A stretch of 64,000 nt of DNA, taken from Cephalotrichum gorgonifer. Its lineage: Eukaryota > Ascomycota > Sordariomycetes > Microascales > Microascaceae. The stretch lies in the NCBI GenBank assembly GCA_900312665.1, contig ONZQ02000013.1:682001-746000 (forward strand), given 5' to 3'. Made by a program: the position numbers and the translations under genes. The notes under the pieces are model-generated. The model searched no databases. It saw nothing but the letters and a program-made list of their open reading frames with translations, and was not told the DNA's origin. Shown piece after piece: positions 10,649-20,283 of this stretch (positions are counted from its first letter, which is position 1; each line of letters starts with the position of its first letter).

Positions 10649-12980
10649 TTACATGGAGAAGAAGGCGTCCGAGTCATCAAGCTGGAAGCCCTGGACTAAT
10701 GTCGTCCAATTCGGCCACTCGACATCGCCAACGCCGGGAGAGAACCCTTCAGCGCCCTGGGGAGTATATAAACCCTCTGGTAGTCGGCCGATACTGGGCC
10801 GGTCGCCCCGTGACACCGGAGTGATACCCTGGTCGCCCTGCCTCGCGGACTCAGTCGCCTCCAATTCCCGAGCCTTGTCCCTCGCCGCCAACGCCTTCGC
10901 ACGCAGGGCGGTCAACACGGACATCTTGGACACATGGCCGACACTATCCACGCTCTGCAGCTCTGCCCAGGCCGCGTCGGCCGCCACCCAGGCCCGCTCG
11001 ACGTTTGGGCCCTCGGGCCGAATGGACAGGTGCCACAGGACGTACATAGTCGCATGGTACTGCGGGTAGCCCCTGCACATCCACCTGAACTGCGCCAGCA
11101 GGCCGTCGTCCTCGTCCTCGGCCCGGTCCAGTATCTGCAGGGCCTCCTCCAGCGTCGTCTCCGTCGCGAGGTGGGCGCTCCCGCCGCGGCACCGCCTGTC
11201 CGCGTACCTCAGCAGGCTCCACTGGATCTTGGCGGTGAACTCCAGCTTCCGTAGCAGGAAGCGGGAGTACTTGAGCGTCAGCCGGTGCTGGGGTATCGCG
11301 GGGTTGCAGCCCTGGAGCCGCTCCTCGACGTACGCCCTCGCCGCCCCGACGATCCGGGACCTCGATTCCTCGCTGGGGGCGGACGGCGACGAGCCGACGA
11401 GGGTGCAGAGGCGGTGTGTGGACTTGGCGAGCTCGATGCTGACCAGCGAGAAGGTCATGATCGTCCAGCCGGGCTTCGGGTCCGGCAGCCGGGTCATCTC
11501 CGGGTAGATGTCCCCGTCGTCGAGGTTGAGGGGCAGCTGGACGTCGGACGTGAGCAGGATGTCGTTGGTCCTCTCTATGCCGTAGTCCTCGCCGGCGCGG
11601 CCGTCGCGGGTGAGGAGGTGCCACCAGAGGCGGCGGCGGATCTCGGACTGGAAGGGCGGGAGGCCAAGTCGGCTCCCGTCACGGTGGAGTCCCAGTGACT
11701 GGCCTATTCGGACCGCGAGGCCGTTCAGGATCCATAGCCCCTTTCCTCGGTTTTGGACGCGGAGAACGGACTAGGAACCAAACCTAGGTTAGGCGCATAT
11801 TTTCTCCCAAGGGGGGGCGGGGCGAAGAGGGGGAGGACCCGTGCATATACATCTCAGCGGACATACCAGGTAGATCAGTAGTGCTTGGAGGCCCGTTATT
11901 GTTGGGCAGTCTAGAAAGTTTCCGTGCGCCAACGACTGCTCTAACCCCGCCTTGCATCTCCGCAACAGCGAGTCTTTGTCCTGGCCAAGCGTGGCCTGTA
12001 CTTCAGCCTCAGCAACAGAGACGGTGGCCGCGAAGTAAACGGCGAAGCTCAGGGCAAGATTCTCGAAGGGGGCAGCGGAAGGGTCATGGATGGTCGCATA
12101 AACCCTCAGCTCGTCCGTGGGGATGTGGAGGATCTTGAGTCCCGAGCAGCAGTCCGCGTTGCTCACGTAGAGGTTCCAGAGGCGCACGGCGAGCGACTGG
12201 GTTGGGTGGAGGGCGGACGGGTCGACCGAGGGGTCTGGGGAGGAGAGGACGCCCAGGGCGTTGAACGGTGATGATACCAGCGGCCGCGGCGACGACGATG
12301 ACGACGCGGGAGGTGTTGTCATGAAGGACTCGACGTTTCGCTCCTGTTGGCCAAGGTTGTCAAGTATGAGTTAAGTTGGTCAAAAACTACGGGCGCAGAT
12401 GGAGGAAAGAAACGACAAAGAAAACGACTAAATAAGAGAGAGAGAGAGAGAGAGAGAGACATGCGTCTTTGATGAGCCTAGACAGGAAGATCTCGTTGAA
12501 GTACTGGCACGTGGATCCGGTGTTGACGAGGACGTCGTCCCGCGACCCTCCGCCGCCCTCACACGGGCGCCCCACATCCCGGCCCGCCTCCGGGGAGCGG
12601 CCTAGCGACGGCGGCGGCGTATAGGTGGCGGTGCTCGCCACCGAGGGCCGGGAGCCCGGAGAGAGCCTCTCGACGGCCTCCCTGGCACCGGCCAGTGAGG
12701 CCTCGAGGCTCGAGATGCGGAGGGCCATGTCGGCCATGATGGTCTGCTTCGACCGCCGCGTGCGCGGGCCAGGGGGCGGATACTCGCACGCGCCCCCGGC
12801 GCGGCGGCACGGGGAGCACGGAGACTTCTTGTCGCAGCGGACTTTCCGTTGCTTGCAGCGGTGGCATGAACGCGGCGCGGCCCCTGGGCGGATGCCGGTG
12901 GGAGCGGAGGGGGCTGCGCGGGTTTCTTCGCCCGGCGTCGAGCGTGGGGTGGACGACCTGGATCGTGCGCTGGAAGCCAT
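10649..12980 (-). CDS. Zn(II)2Cys6 transcription factor with fungal MHR domain
   Basis: Three exons: 12980-12465, 12343-11867 and 11770-10649, about 704 residues. The DNA-binding cluster starts at C39: CHRCKQRKVRCDKKSPCSPC followed by RRAGGAC, the full six-cysteine spacing. A linker/coiled-coil segment (MADMALRISSLEASLAGARE) follows. The middle-homology part contains LSFAVYFAATVSVAEAEVQ, the characteristic GLWILNGLAVRIGQSLGLHR and EIRRRLWWHLLTRDGRAGED, then an Asp-rich C-terminal end. The second intron (11771-11866) is GT-AG. The first (12344-12464) keeps the frame only with a GC donor, GCATGT, giving LIKD joined to ERNVESF. A CT microsatellite lies just inside it. The gene is divergent from an MFS transporter, which suggests a local target. 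The inducer is unknown. Confidence 0.87.
12435..12459. repeat. (AG)n microsatellite inside an intron
   Basis: About twelve AG units on the plus strand read as CT on the sense strand of the regulator gene. They lie a few bases downstream of its inferred GC-type 5' splice site. Confidence 0.85.
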
Positions 12981-13105
12981 ATCTGCTTCGCTCGGGGTTT
13001 ATGTTGGAGCGAGAGTGGGATTACAAGTATATGATGCGTCCTGGTTGCATCATATCGGATATGTTGGTGTGAGTGGGTATTATTAGGCCAGCTCCCCGAT
13101 TGGAA

Positions 13106-13116
13106 CGGAGGAACCG
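13106..13116. promoter_or_regulatory. CGG-N5-CCG candidate zinc-cluster site
   Basis: CGG at 13106-13108 and CCG at 13114-13116 form an inverted half-site pair with 5-bp spacing, about 125 bp upstream of the regulator's start codon. Zinc-cluster factors commonly bind paired CGG triplets. Use by this factor is inference. Confidence 0.25.
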
Positions 13117-13708
13117 GCACGAGCGGCAGGCACGGGCGTCTGTACGTTGGAGACACCTCACCCCTGTCCACGGCGTTATGGTTATGCCTTATGGTAGGTA
13201 CCAACCAGTTTCAACGGTATTAATCAGTATCTTGTGGTGGTTCTCTGCTTTCAAAGCAAGGTGGTGAGGTGTGATGGTGTAAGTGTAGTCTGACTCTGAC
13301 TCTTCCACGGAGATTAGAGATTCCGGCGATGGCCCCCGTTTAAGTCCGAGAAGCTGTGTCTGACCCAAATGCGCTTCGGCCCTTATTACTACTATTTTAC
13401 GCCCGCGCCCGAGCCTGGTCCTGGGCCGTCTTTCCGATCTCCCGCTCCACTCCCGCTCCCGCGCCCGACTTCGTAAAGCTAAAACAGCCGCTGCTTTTGC
13501 GCTAAACCCGCTCCCCGAGTTGCTTATACGCTTGAGAGGGGAAGGGATCGACGCTTACTCTCCCCTTGTGCTCCGTGATAAGACTTGTTTCCTATTCCCT
13601 GGCTTAATAATGTCGCCAAAGGGCGTGTAATTGACAGCGAGGGAGAACTACAAACGAGCACATTTCGTATTTCGGGAGTAATACACGTACGAATAGCTTT
13701 TGTTATGG

Positions 13709-13738
13709 ATGCGGCTCCGGCTTTACATCCGGCCGCAT
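13709..13738. promoter_or_regulatory. Inverted repeat with nested CGG/CCG and CCGG half-sites
   Basis: ATGCGGC at 13709-13715 is exactly complementary to GCCGCAT at 13732-13738, and each arm is followed inwards by a CCGG. The dyad lies about 180 bp upstream of the transporter ATG. It is the most conspicuous symmetrical element in the divergent promoter and a plausible operator for the adjacent zinc-cluster regulator. Confidence 0.4.
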
Positions 13739-13917
13739 GCTTACGGGGACGTGCCGCATAGCAGTATATGAGTCCAGGGCGTAGACGCTCCTCTCCTCTG
13801 AGGTGCGGGATGACTTGCTCTCCTTCCAAAGCCGCCGTTTGCCTTGCCCACAGAGTATCCCTTTCGGTTCCTTCTTCGCCATCATCCAGGGAACGAACTG
13901 CAGCTACCGAAACGAAA

Positions 13918-15578
13918 ATGGCCAGTTTGAAGTCACTGGGCGAACTGCCCTCCGGTTCCGCAGAGCAGCGGACAGATACGGAGTCCGGAAGTACAACCAC
14001 AGCCCGCCCGGGCGACAGTAGCCCCGACCTCACCTCCGCCTCCCTGCCACGCGAACCCGAACACGACGCCGAAAAAGCCACACCATCACAGAAGCCCCTC
14101 GCTCCTGCACCGCCCGATGGAGGAGCCAAGGCCTGGCTCGTCATTCTCGGCGCCTGGTGCGCGTCGTTCTGCTCCTTCGGCTGGGTCAACAGTAAGTGTG
14201 TGACTTTACTCGCAGATGTCTATGCGTGGCATCGAGGTTCGAATCTTGCGGGGATCTCGAGCTTGGAACTGACGAGATACCTCACCAGGTATCGGCGTTT
14301 TCCAGGAGTACTACCAAAATACCCTTCTCAAGGACTATTCCTCGAGCACTATCTCGTGGATCCCGGCTCTCCAGATCTTCTTCGTCATGGGCACGGTAGG
14401 TTTATGTGCTAGGTATTCCGGGGTGCACCGTAGCTTAGAGCGAGCTTGCTGACTTCGTTCCGCAAAGGGACCCTTCGTCGGCTACGTGTACGACCGCTAC
14501 GGACCGCGGTGGCTCCTCTTGGGCGGCAGCTTCCTTCATGTCTTCGGCCTCATGATGGCCAGCCTTAGCACCGAGTATTACCAGATACTGCTAGCGCAAG
14601 GCCTTTGTTCCGGCATCGGCGTCTCTGCCGTCTTCCAACCTTGTACGCCGCCTCCCCGCGTCCTATCCCGCCCCTCACCTTTGCCCTTGCGAGCTTTGGC
14701 CAGTTAGCAGAACTGACCTGTGACTTGGAACCGGCTCAGCCTTGAGCTGCGCCGCGGGGTGGTTTAACAAGAAGCGTGCGACGGCGTTCGGCATACTCTT
14801 CACGGGGTCGAGCGTCGGCGGAATCGTGATCCCTCTAATGGTCTCGCGCCTAATCCGGTCTATCGGCTTCCCGTGGGCGATGCGGACAGGCGCATTCCTC
14901 CTCCTGGCCCTACTAATCATCACCAACCTCACCGTCCGCCCTTTCCAGCCTCCGATCCCGCAAAAGAAGACCACCCTCGCCCAGCTATCGAAGCCATTGG
15001 GGGAGGTGCAGTTCCAGCTGACGATGGTGGGCTTCTTCTTCTTCAGCTTCGGCTTCTTCGTCCCCATCAACTACATCACCGTGCAGGCGATCGACGAGGA
15101 CATGAGACCCAACCTGGCCGATGCCATCCTCCCCGTCCTCAACGCGGCGTCGCTAATCGGGCGCCTCTTATCCGGATTCCTGGGCGACAAGCTGGGTCGG
15201 TACAACGTCTTTCTCATCGCCGGCTACCTGACCAGCATCTGGATCTTGGCTCTCTGGCTGCCCGCCGCGGGCGAAGCGGCGCTCTTTGCCTTCGCCATCC
15301 TGTTCGGCGTGTTTTCCGGCGCCTTCATCCCGCTGACCACGCCCATGATCATGCAGATCTCCCCAATGGCCGAGATCGGGTACCGGACCGGCATAGTCTT
15401 CTTCACCGCGGCTATCAGTGGGCTGGCGGCCAACCCGGTCAGCGGCGCTATACTCGAAGGCTCCGGCGGCTGGACTGGTCTGAAAGTTTTCTGCGGAGTG
15501 GTTTGTGTCGTTGGCACTACTGCAATTCTCGTCGGGAGGATTAAGAAGACCGGGTGGAAACTGCTGGTTCTGTTCTAA
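13918..15578 (+). CDS. MFS transporter, monocarboxylate-permease type
   Basis: Four exons: 13918-14191, 14289-14395, 14468-14642 and 14740-15578, giving 464 residues. All introns are GT-AG and their phases agree. A hydrophilic N-terminus of about 75 residues leads into PDGGAKAWLVILGAWCASF, the usual first helix of fungal monocarboxylate-like permeases. GVFQEYYQ, SSSTISWIPALQIFF and the inter-helix motif GYVYDRYGPRW follow. The last exon encodes several more helices, among them FFFFSFGFFVPINYITVQA and LFAFAILFGVFSGAFIPLT. Length and order fit a 12-helix MFS carrier of the plasma or an internal membrane. The substrate cannot be read from the sequence; monocarboxylates are only the family label. 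The divergent regulator suggests inducible expression. Confidence 0.88.
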
Positions 15579-16367
15579 GGAGGATGTTTGGGGGAGAACC
15601 GGGGGAGAAGCCGGGGAGGGGACTGATATCAAGAGCTTGCTCCATGTGGTTGGCGTAGGGACTATATACTTGTAGTTGAGGACATACTCCTGAGTGCCAT
15701 ACTTGTACGTATCCCATAGAGTGTGAGAGACGAGTCCTGTTGCGGGACAAAGGCTTGATGGACGGAGCGGAACTGACGGCGACCAGTGCAGATCTCAACT
15801 CATTTTGATACCGCGATAGACTTGCGGGATAAAACGGCGGCGTTCTGATATATAATACGACATAAATATAGATTGAAAGATTCCTGTACAAGTGAGGAGA
15901 AGAAGTAAGGTCCCTATCATGGGTGTCCAAGGACAGGAGTGACGTCAAGTTTTTGAGAATCCTCTAGGCGTCATCTCCTGTCCCATTACCTTCGTTTCGT
16001 CTGGGTGACACATACAGAACGCATTGGTCCATGAGTAGACAGTACGAAGCTGGACAGATTAGTTTCGTGAGATATTGAGGTTACGGTTGCAGTTGTGATT
16101 TGTGACTGTATTAATAGGTGGAGGCAATGTTAATAGTGGCGAGGTCAGGGCGACCAGGATCTAACTAATATGTAGGTAGACATGGAGGACGCTAACAATG
16201 CCGTTTGTCAGACACGCGGCAGGTATCATGTTCACCCGAGATTTACCCCGATAGAGATAGTGCAATCAATCCATCCCAAACGAAAAGAAGAGACAGAAAA
16301 AAGTATAGAGCCGACATCACAACCGGCCCTGAAGCGCGCTCTTTTCTCACCCCATTCCCCCGATTGC
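15579..16367. other. Intergenic between MFS transporter and AAA ATPase
   Basis: No gene or RNA recognised. The distal part (16182-16367) stays open in the AAA frame and may be coding if the upstream ATG is used. Confidence 0.45.
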
Positions 16368-19300
16368 ATGTTCGCTGCATGCCAGGCCTTCCGAATGCAC
16401 GTCACAGGGTCCCGCGCTCTCGGCGTCGGGTCCAGAATCAAGCTCCCCAACCGACTCTTCTCACGAATACAGCCGCCACCAACGCGACACTTTCACGCCT
16501 CGAGATGTCTGAGGGCAGGCAGTGAGGCGCCGTCCGCCGATTCGCCGGCGGGCGGGAAGCCGGCCGACGGGTCACCGCGCGAGAACGAGAGCGAGAACGC
16601 GAGGGAGGAGGTTGGCGCGGGGGATGCGGAGGCGCAGACGGCGAGGAGGAGTAGGGCGAGTCAACGCGCCGCCTTGCGCGCGAAACACGCGAAGAGCAAG
16701 GCCGCCACCGAGCTGCCTGCCTTCAAGGTCCCCGACAGCTTCCTAGAAGAGAACGTGCGTAGGTACAAGCCGCCCGGGGACCGCGCGAAGAGGGCTTCCA
16801 TCTTCGGAGGGGAGCCCGTCGCCGCCGCCGTGGACGGATGGTCGCGGCTTGCGGAGGCGAGCGGGAAGAAAGGCGCGTACAAATTCAGCGAGCTTGAGGA
16901 GGACTCGAGGTTCTTTGCGCAGTTGGACGAGCTCTTCTTTGAGAGTTTCGAGGTGCTCTTCCGCCATTCTGCGTGGAGCGACGAGGATGTCACCGCCGCC
17001 ATAGAAAAGCGGCTAGAGGGAGTGGAGGAGAGGACGAGGATGATTACGCTTGGCGCGGCGCTCGCGTGTCATGGGTGGACTCTGGATAACCCTCACTTCG
17101 AACACCCTGGTCTCGAGAGTTTTGTGGCGTCGGTATCAGACCTGCTTAAGTCCGCACCGAAGGCGGAGGTCCTCGCCGATACCGAAGCCGACCCCGACAC
17201 CAAATCTTCTGCTGATTCCAATGAACGGCCCGGCCACTTCAGCAACCCGCTCGAGCTTCTCCCCGAGATCAATCGAAACCAGACATACTACAGGGACCTC
17301 ACCCAGGCCGTAGGGGGAGATCTCGAGGCGAAGCCGCCAACCCAGTACAACATCAACGATCTGAAGCGGCCGATCAATGTCATCAACGTCTCCTCCTTCG
17401 CGGGGAAGCGGACATCCACCCTCTTGATGAGATTCGTCGCGACAGCTAACGGCGCGGATCTGATACGGCTGGATGCCATGACGTTATCGAGGCTCGTCGG
17501 CGGATACCTAGGCCAGGACTGGGCGTACTCGAGGGGACCCATGTCCATGATGGGGTTCAGAGTCGCAGATCTCAAAGGCGCCCTGGGCGAGCCGATTCAG
17601 TGGCCTGTTAGACGCGACGACGAGGATGACCCCGAAGCCACGGTTGTCCACGTCGGCACCGACGATTCCGATCCGGACTACAAGGACCCTCACGACCGGG
17701 AGCTGTCCAAGATTCGGGATAACGCGAAGGACTACATCCTCCCGTCTCTCGATAGGTGGGAGAACCTCAAGATCACTGCGGCTCTCGAAGGCATCATTCA
17801 CGCCGCCCAGGAGAAGACCCCCGAGTCGGCCAATAGGAAGCTCATTATCCACGTGGACGACTTTGTCGAGCTCGGAATGACACTCGAAGGTGCGCTTCTC
17901 CTCGGCAGGCTACGGAACATCGTCGACGGCATGTGGCTACAGGGAAGGAAGATTGCCCTCGTGGGGACGTCCTCTTCCATGGAGCTCTCCGATAAACACC
18001 TGTCGGCTCTGAGGGAAATCGCCCTCGAGGACTCCGTGGCCGCCGTGCCCGCGGTCCGCAACGCGCCCGGGTTCGACATCGAGCTCTACGAACAACTCGA
18101 CTACCTCACGATCAACATGCAGAACATCAGTCACATGTGGGGCATGATGGCGGGAGATGCGAAGTCGCCAATAAGCCTCTACAACCTGCGCTTCCACTCG
18201 CTCTGGTACAACACCGTGCTCCACCACCTGAGCACCACCGGTGTTGTGGCCGCCAAGATGTTCACCGCGAACCAGGACGGCCTCCTGACGACGCACGCCG
18301 AGGTGATGGACAAGGTGGTTCGCGAGATGCTCGAGACATACGCCAAGTCCTTCCGCACCTCCATCCTCCCCCCTACGGAGCTTTACCACTGCGTTCGCTA
18401 CGCGCTCCACCGCAAGCCCTCCCGCGAGGACGTGATGAGGGTTATCAACGAGGCGCAGCTGTTCAGGGGCATGTCGATCGACAGTACCAACGACGCCCTG
18501 AGCGGCAAATCGGCTGATTACGCGAGCGATTCGCCCTCTGCCTCCTCTGCCTCGACACCGTCAGGGAGGCCGCCCCCGCCGCCACCGCCACCGCCACCCC
18601 GGCGCATGGCAGGGGCGCTGGGTATCACCGACGAGCACGAGAAGAAGCTCCTCGGCGGGCTCATCGACAAGGACCAGATCAAGACCACCTTCGCGGACGT
18701 CCACGCGCCCGAGGAAACCGTCTCGGCCCTGAAGCTCCTGACGTCCCTGTCGCTGAAACGGCCCGAGGCCTTCACCTACGGCGTCCTCGCGCGCGACAGG
18801 ATACCGGGGTGCCTGCTTTATGGGCCGCCCGGCACGGGCAAGACGCTGCTCGCCAAGGCGGTGGCGAAGGAGAGCAACGCCAGCGTGCTCGAGGTCAGCG
18901 CGGCGACGATCAACGAGATGTGGGTGGGGCAGGGCGAGAAGAACGTGCAGGCGCTCTTCTCGCTGGCCAAGAAACTGGAGCCGCTCGTCATCTTCATCGA
19001 CGAGGCCGACGCGCTGCTCGCGGGGCGGGGGAACAGCGAGCGGAGGGCGCACCGGGAGATCATCAACCAGTTCCTGCGTGAGTGGGACGGCATGAGCGAC
19101 ACCAACGCTTTTATCATGGTGGCGACGAACAGGCCGTCGGACCTCGACGAGGCGGTGCTGAGGCGGCTGCCCAGGCGGATCCTCGTCGACCTCCCGCAGA
19201 AGGCGGACCGGCTCGCGATCCTCAAGATCCTGACGAGGGGCGAGGAGCTGGGCGAGGGCGTGGACCTGGACGAACTGGCGGCGCGGACCCCGCTCTACTC

Positions 19301-19607
19301 CGGCTCCGACCTGAAGAACCTCTGCGTCGCGGCCGCCATGGCCTGCGTGCGCGAGGAGATGGAGGCGGCGCTCGCGCTGTCCCCCGACGCGCCCGTGTAC
19401 CCCGAGCGGAGGACCATCACGGCCAAGCACTTCGAGAAGGCGATGGGGGAGATCGGGGCGAGCATCAGCGACGAGATGGACAGCATGAGGGAGATCCGCA
19501 AGTTCGACGAGGTGTACGGCAAGGGGAAGAAGAAGGGGGCGAGGAAGGGGATGGGCTTCCAGATTGCGAAGGAGGAGGGCGTGAAGGAGGCCAGGGTCAG
19601 GGCTTGA
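16368..19607 (+). CDS. Large AAA ATPase with mitochondrial-type N-terminus
   Basis: Single exon. From the ATG at 16368 the product is 1079 residues. Its N-terminus contains SRALGVGSRIKLPNRLFSRI and HFHASRCLR, a basic, Ser-rich stretch typical of a mitochondrial presequence. An in-frame ATG at 16182 would add 62 residues that hide this signal. The long central part is unassigned. A proline run (ten Pro, encoded about 18570-18600) precedes one C-terminal AAA module: Walker A GPPGTGKTLLAKAVAKE near residue 818, Walker B LVIFIDEADALLAGRG near 872, NRPSDLDEAVLRRLPRR with the arginine finger, and the small helical lid. The module is closest to the Msp1/ATAD1-spastin-fidgetin class. Extraction or unfolding of mitochondrial proteins is a guess from the class. 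Confidence 0.8.
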   Translation: MFAACQAFRMHVTGSRALGVGSRIKLPNRLFSRIQPPPTRHFHASRCLRAGSEAPSADSPAGGKPADGSPRENESENAREEVGAGDAEAQTARRSRASQRAALRAKHAKSKAATELPAFKVPDSFLEENVRRYKPPGDRAKRASIFGGEPVAAAVDGWSRLAEASGKKGAYKFSELEEDSRFFAQLDELFFESFEVLFRHSAWSDEDVTAAIEKRLEGVEERTRMITLGAALACHGWTLDNPHFEHPGLESFVASVSDLLKSAPKAEVLADTEADPDTKSSADSNERPGHFSNPLELLPEINRNQTYYRDLTQAVGGDLEAKPPTQYNINDLKRPINVINVSSFAGKRTSTLLMRFVATANGADLIRLDAMTLSRLVGGYLGQDWAYSRGPMSMMGFRVADLKGALGEPIQWPVRRDDEDDPEATVVHVGTDDSDPDYKDPHDRELSKIRDNAKDYILPSLDRWENLKITAALEGIIHAAQEKTPESANRKLIIHVDDFVELGMTLEGALLLGRLRNIVDGMWLQGRKIALVGTSSSMELSDKHLSALREIALEDSVAAVPAVRNAPGFDIELYEQLDYLTINMQNISHMWGMMAGDAKSPISLYNLRFHSLWYNTVLHHLSTTGVVAAKMFTANQDGLLTTHAEVMDKVVREMLETYAKSFRTSILPPTELYHCVRYALHRKPSREDVMRVINEAQLFRGMSIDSTNDALSGKSADYASDSPSASSASTPSGRPPPPPPPPPPRRMAGALGITDEHEKKLLGGLIDKDQIKTTFADVHAPEETVSALKLLTSLSLKRPEAFTYGVLARDRIPGCLLYGPPGTGKTLLAKAVAKESNASVLEVSAATINEMWVGQGEKNVQALFSLAKKLEPLVIFIDEADALLAGRGNSERRAHREIINQFLREWDGMSDTNAFIMVATNRPSDLDEAVLRRLPRRILVDLPQKADRLAILKILTRGEELGEGVDLDELAARTPLYSGSDLKNLCVAAAMACVREEMEAALALSPDAPVYPERRTITAKHFEKAMGEIGASISDEMDSMREIRKFDEVYGKGKKKGARKGMGFQIAKEEGVKEARVRA

Positions 19608-20283
19608 TGGAGTGTGTGTGTGTGCGTTGGATGAGGGGGAGAGAAGGGGGAGCGAAGGAGGGGATAATGCTATGGCTATGGCAATTTAGATGGTGGACAC
19701 AAACGAGGATATCTTGTACTATATAGAACTTCGGGGCACGCACGGGAATGTATCCCGGGGTAGGGGCGGGATTGGAAAGAAAAGGGGGTGAGTATACAAA
19801 CCTGTATTTTTACTTTAAGGAAAGACGAAGGGATGATAGACTGTAACTGTAAAAAGAACTTTTTTTTTTTTTTCAAAATCAATCTGCCTCGGCCTTCTCG
19901 CCTTCTCCAAACCTCGGCATGCGACCCAAGTGAGGGGGAACAACGATCCTCCCAGGTTGGTGATATGAGCGTACCATGCGCAAGAAGGGGGGAACACGCG
20001 CTCTTCTCTCCCCGTTCTTGCTTGGATCTAGGTTTACGACACATGCCAACTGCAGTCGGGAACCGAACGAAACACACGTGCACGTTTTTGTTGCAGAAGA
20101 TGATCCATTGTTTTCTATTCGCACACATACACACCTGGAAACACAATATAGCTGCTATTATACACCGCCAAACCACGTCTTCTCTCCTCTAAACGTGTGT
20201 CTGCTGCATCTACTTTGTGTTTTTCTTCATTTTCCCCGGCATCATATTACAAACACATGAGAAAAAATACATCGGCAAGAGAC
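19608..20283. other. Intergenic, convergent 3' ends
   Basis: 3' flanks of the AAA ATPase and E1-OGDH genes. A T run of about 14 bp sits near 19860. Nothing else seen. Confidence 0.5.

Larger units (their letters stand above)
12981..13917. other. Divergent promoter region, regulator / transporter
   Basis: 937 bp between the start codons of the Zn2Cys6 regulator and the MFS transporter. It contains CGG half-sites, a strong dyad near 13709-13738 and a C-rich stretch around 13400-13470. Small reading frames here look random. Confidence 0.5.

Noticed and set aside
10944..11624. 226-codon frame overlapping the Zn2Cys6 gene
   Set aside because: Same strand, different frame, extremely Arg/Pro-rich; the MHR reading is continuous across the region.
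13524..14189. 221-codon minus-strand frame over the transporter start
   Set aside because: Overlaps the well-supported first MFS exon and the promoter; no domain.
14236..14245. GGTTCGAATC, resembling a tRNA B box
   Set aside because: It lies in the first intron of the MFS gene. No A box, acceptor stem or anticodon arm could be drawn around it.
16661..17002. 113-codon minus-strand frame
   Set aside because: Antisense to the AAA ATPase exon; Ser/Lys-rich shadow only.
18561..19430. 289-codon minus-strand open frame
   Set aside because: Antisense to the AAA module; Arg/Gly-rich shadow composition.
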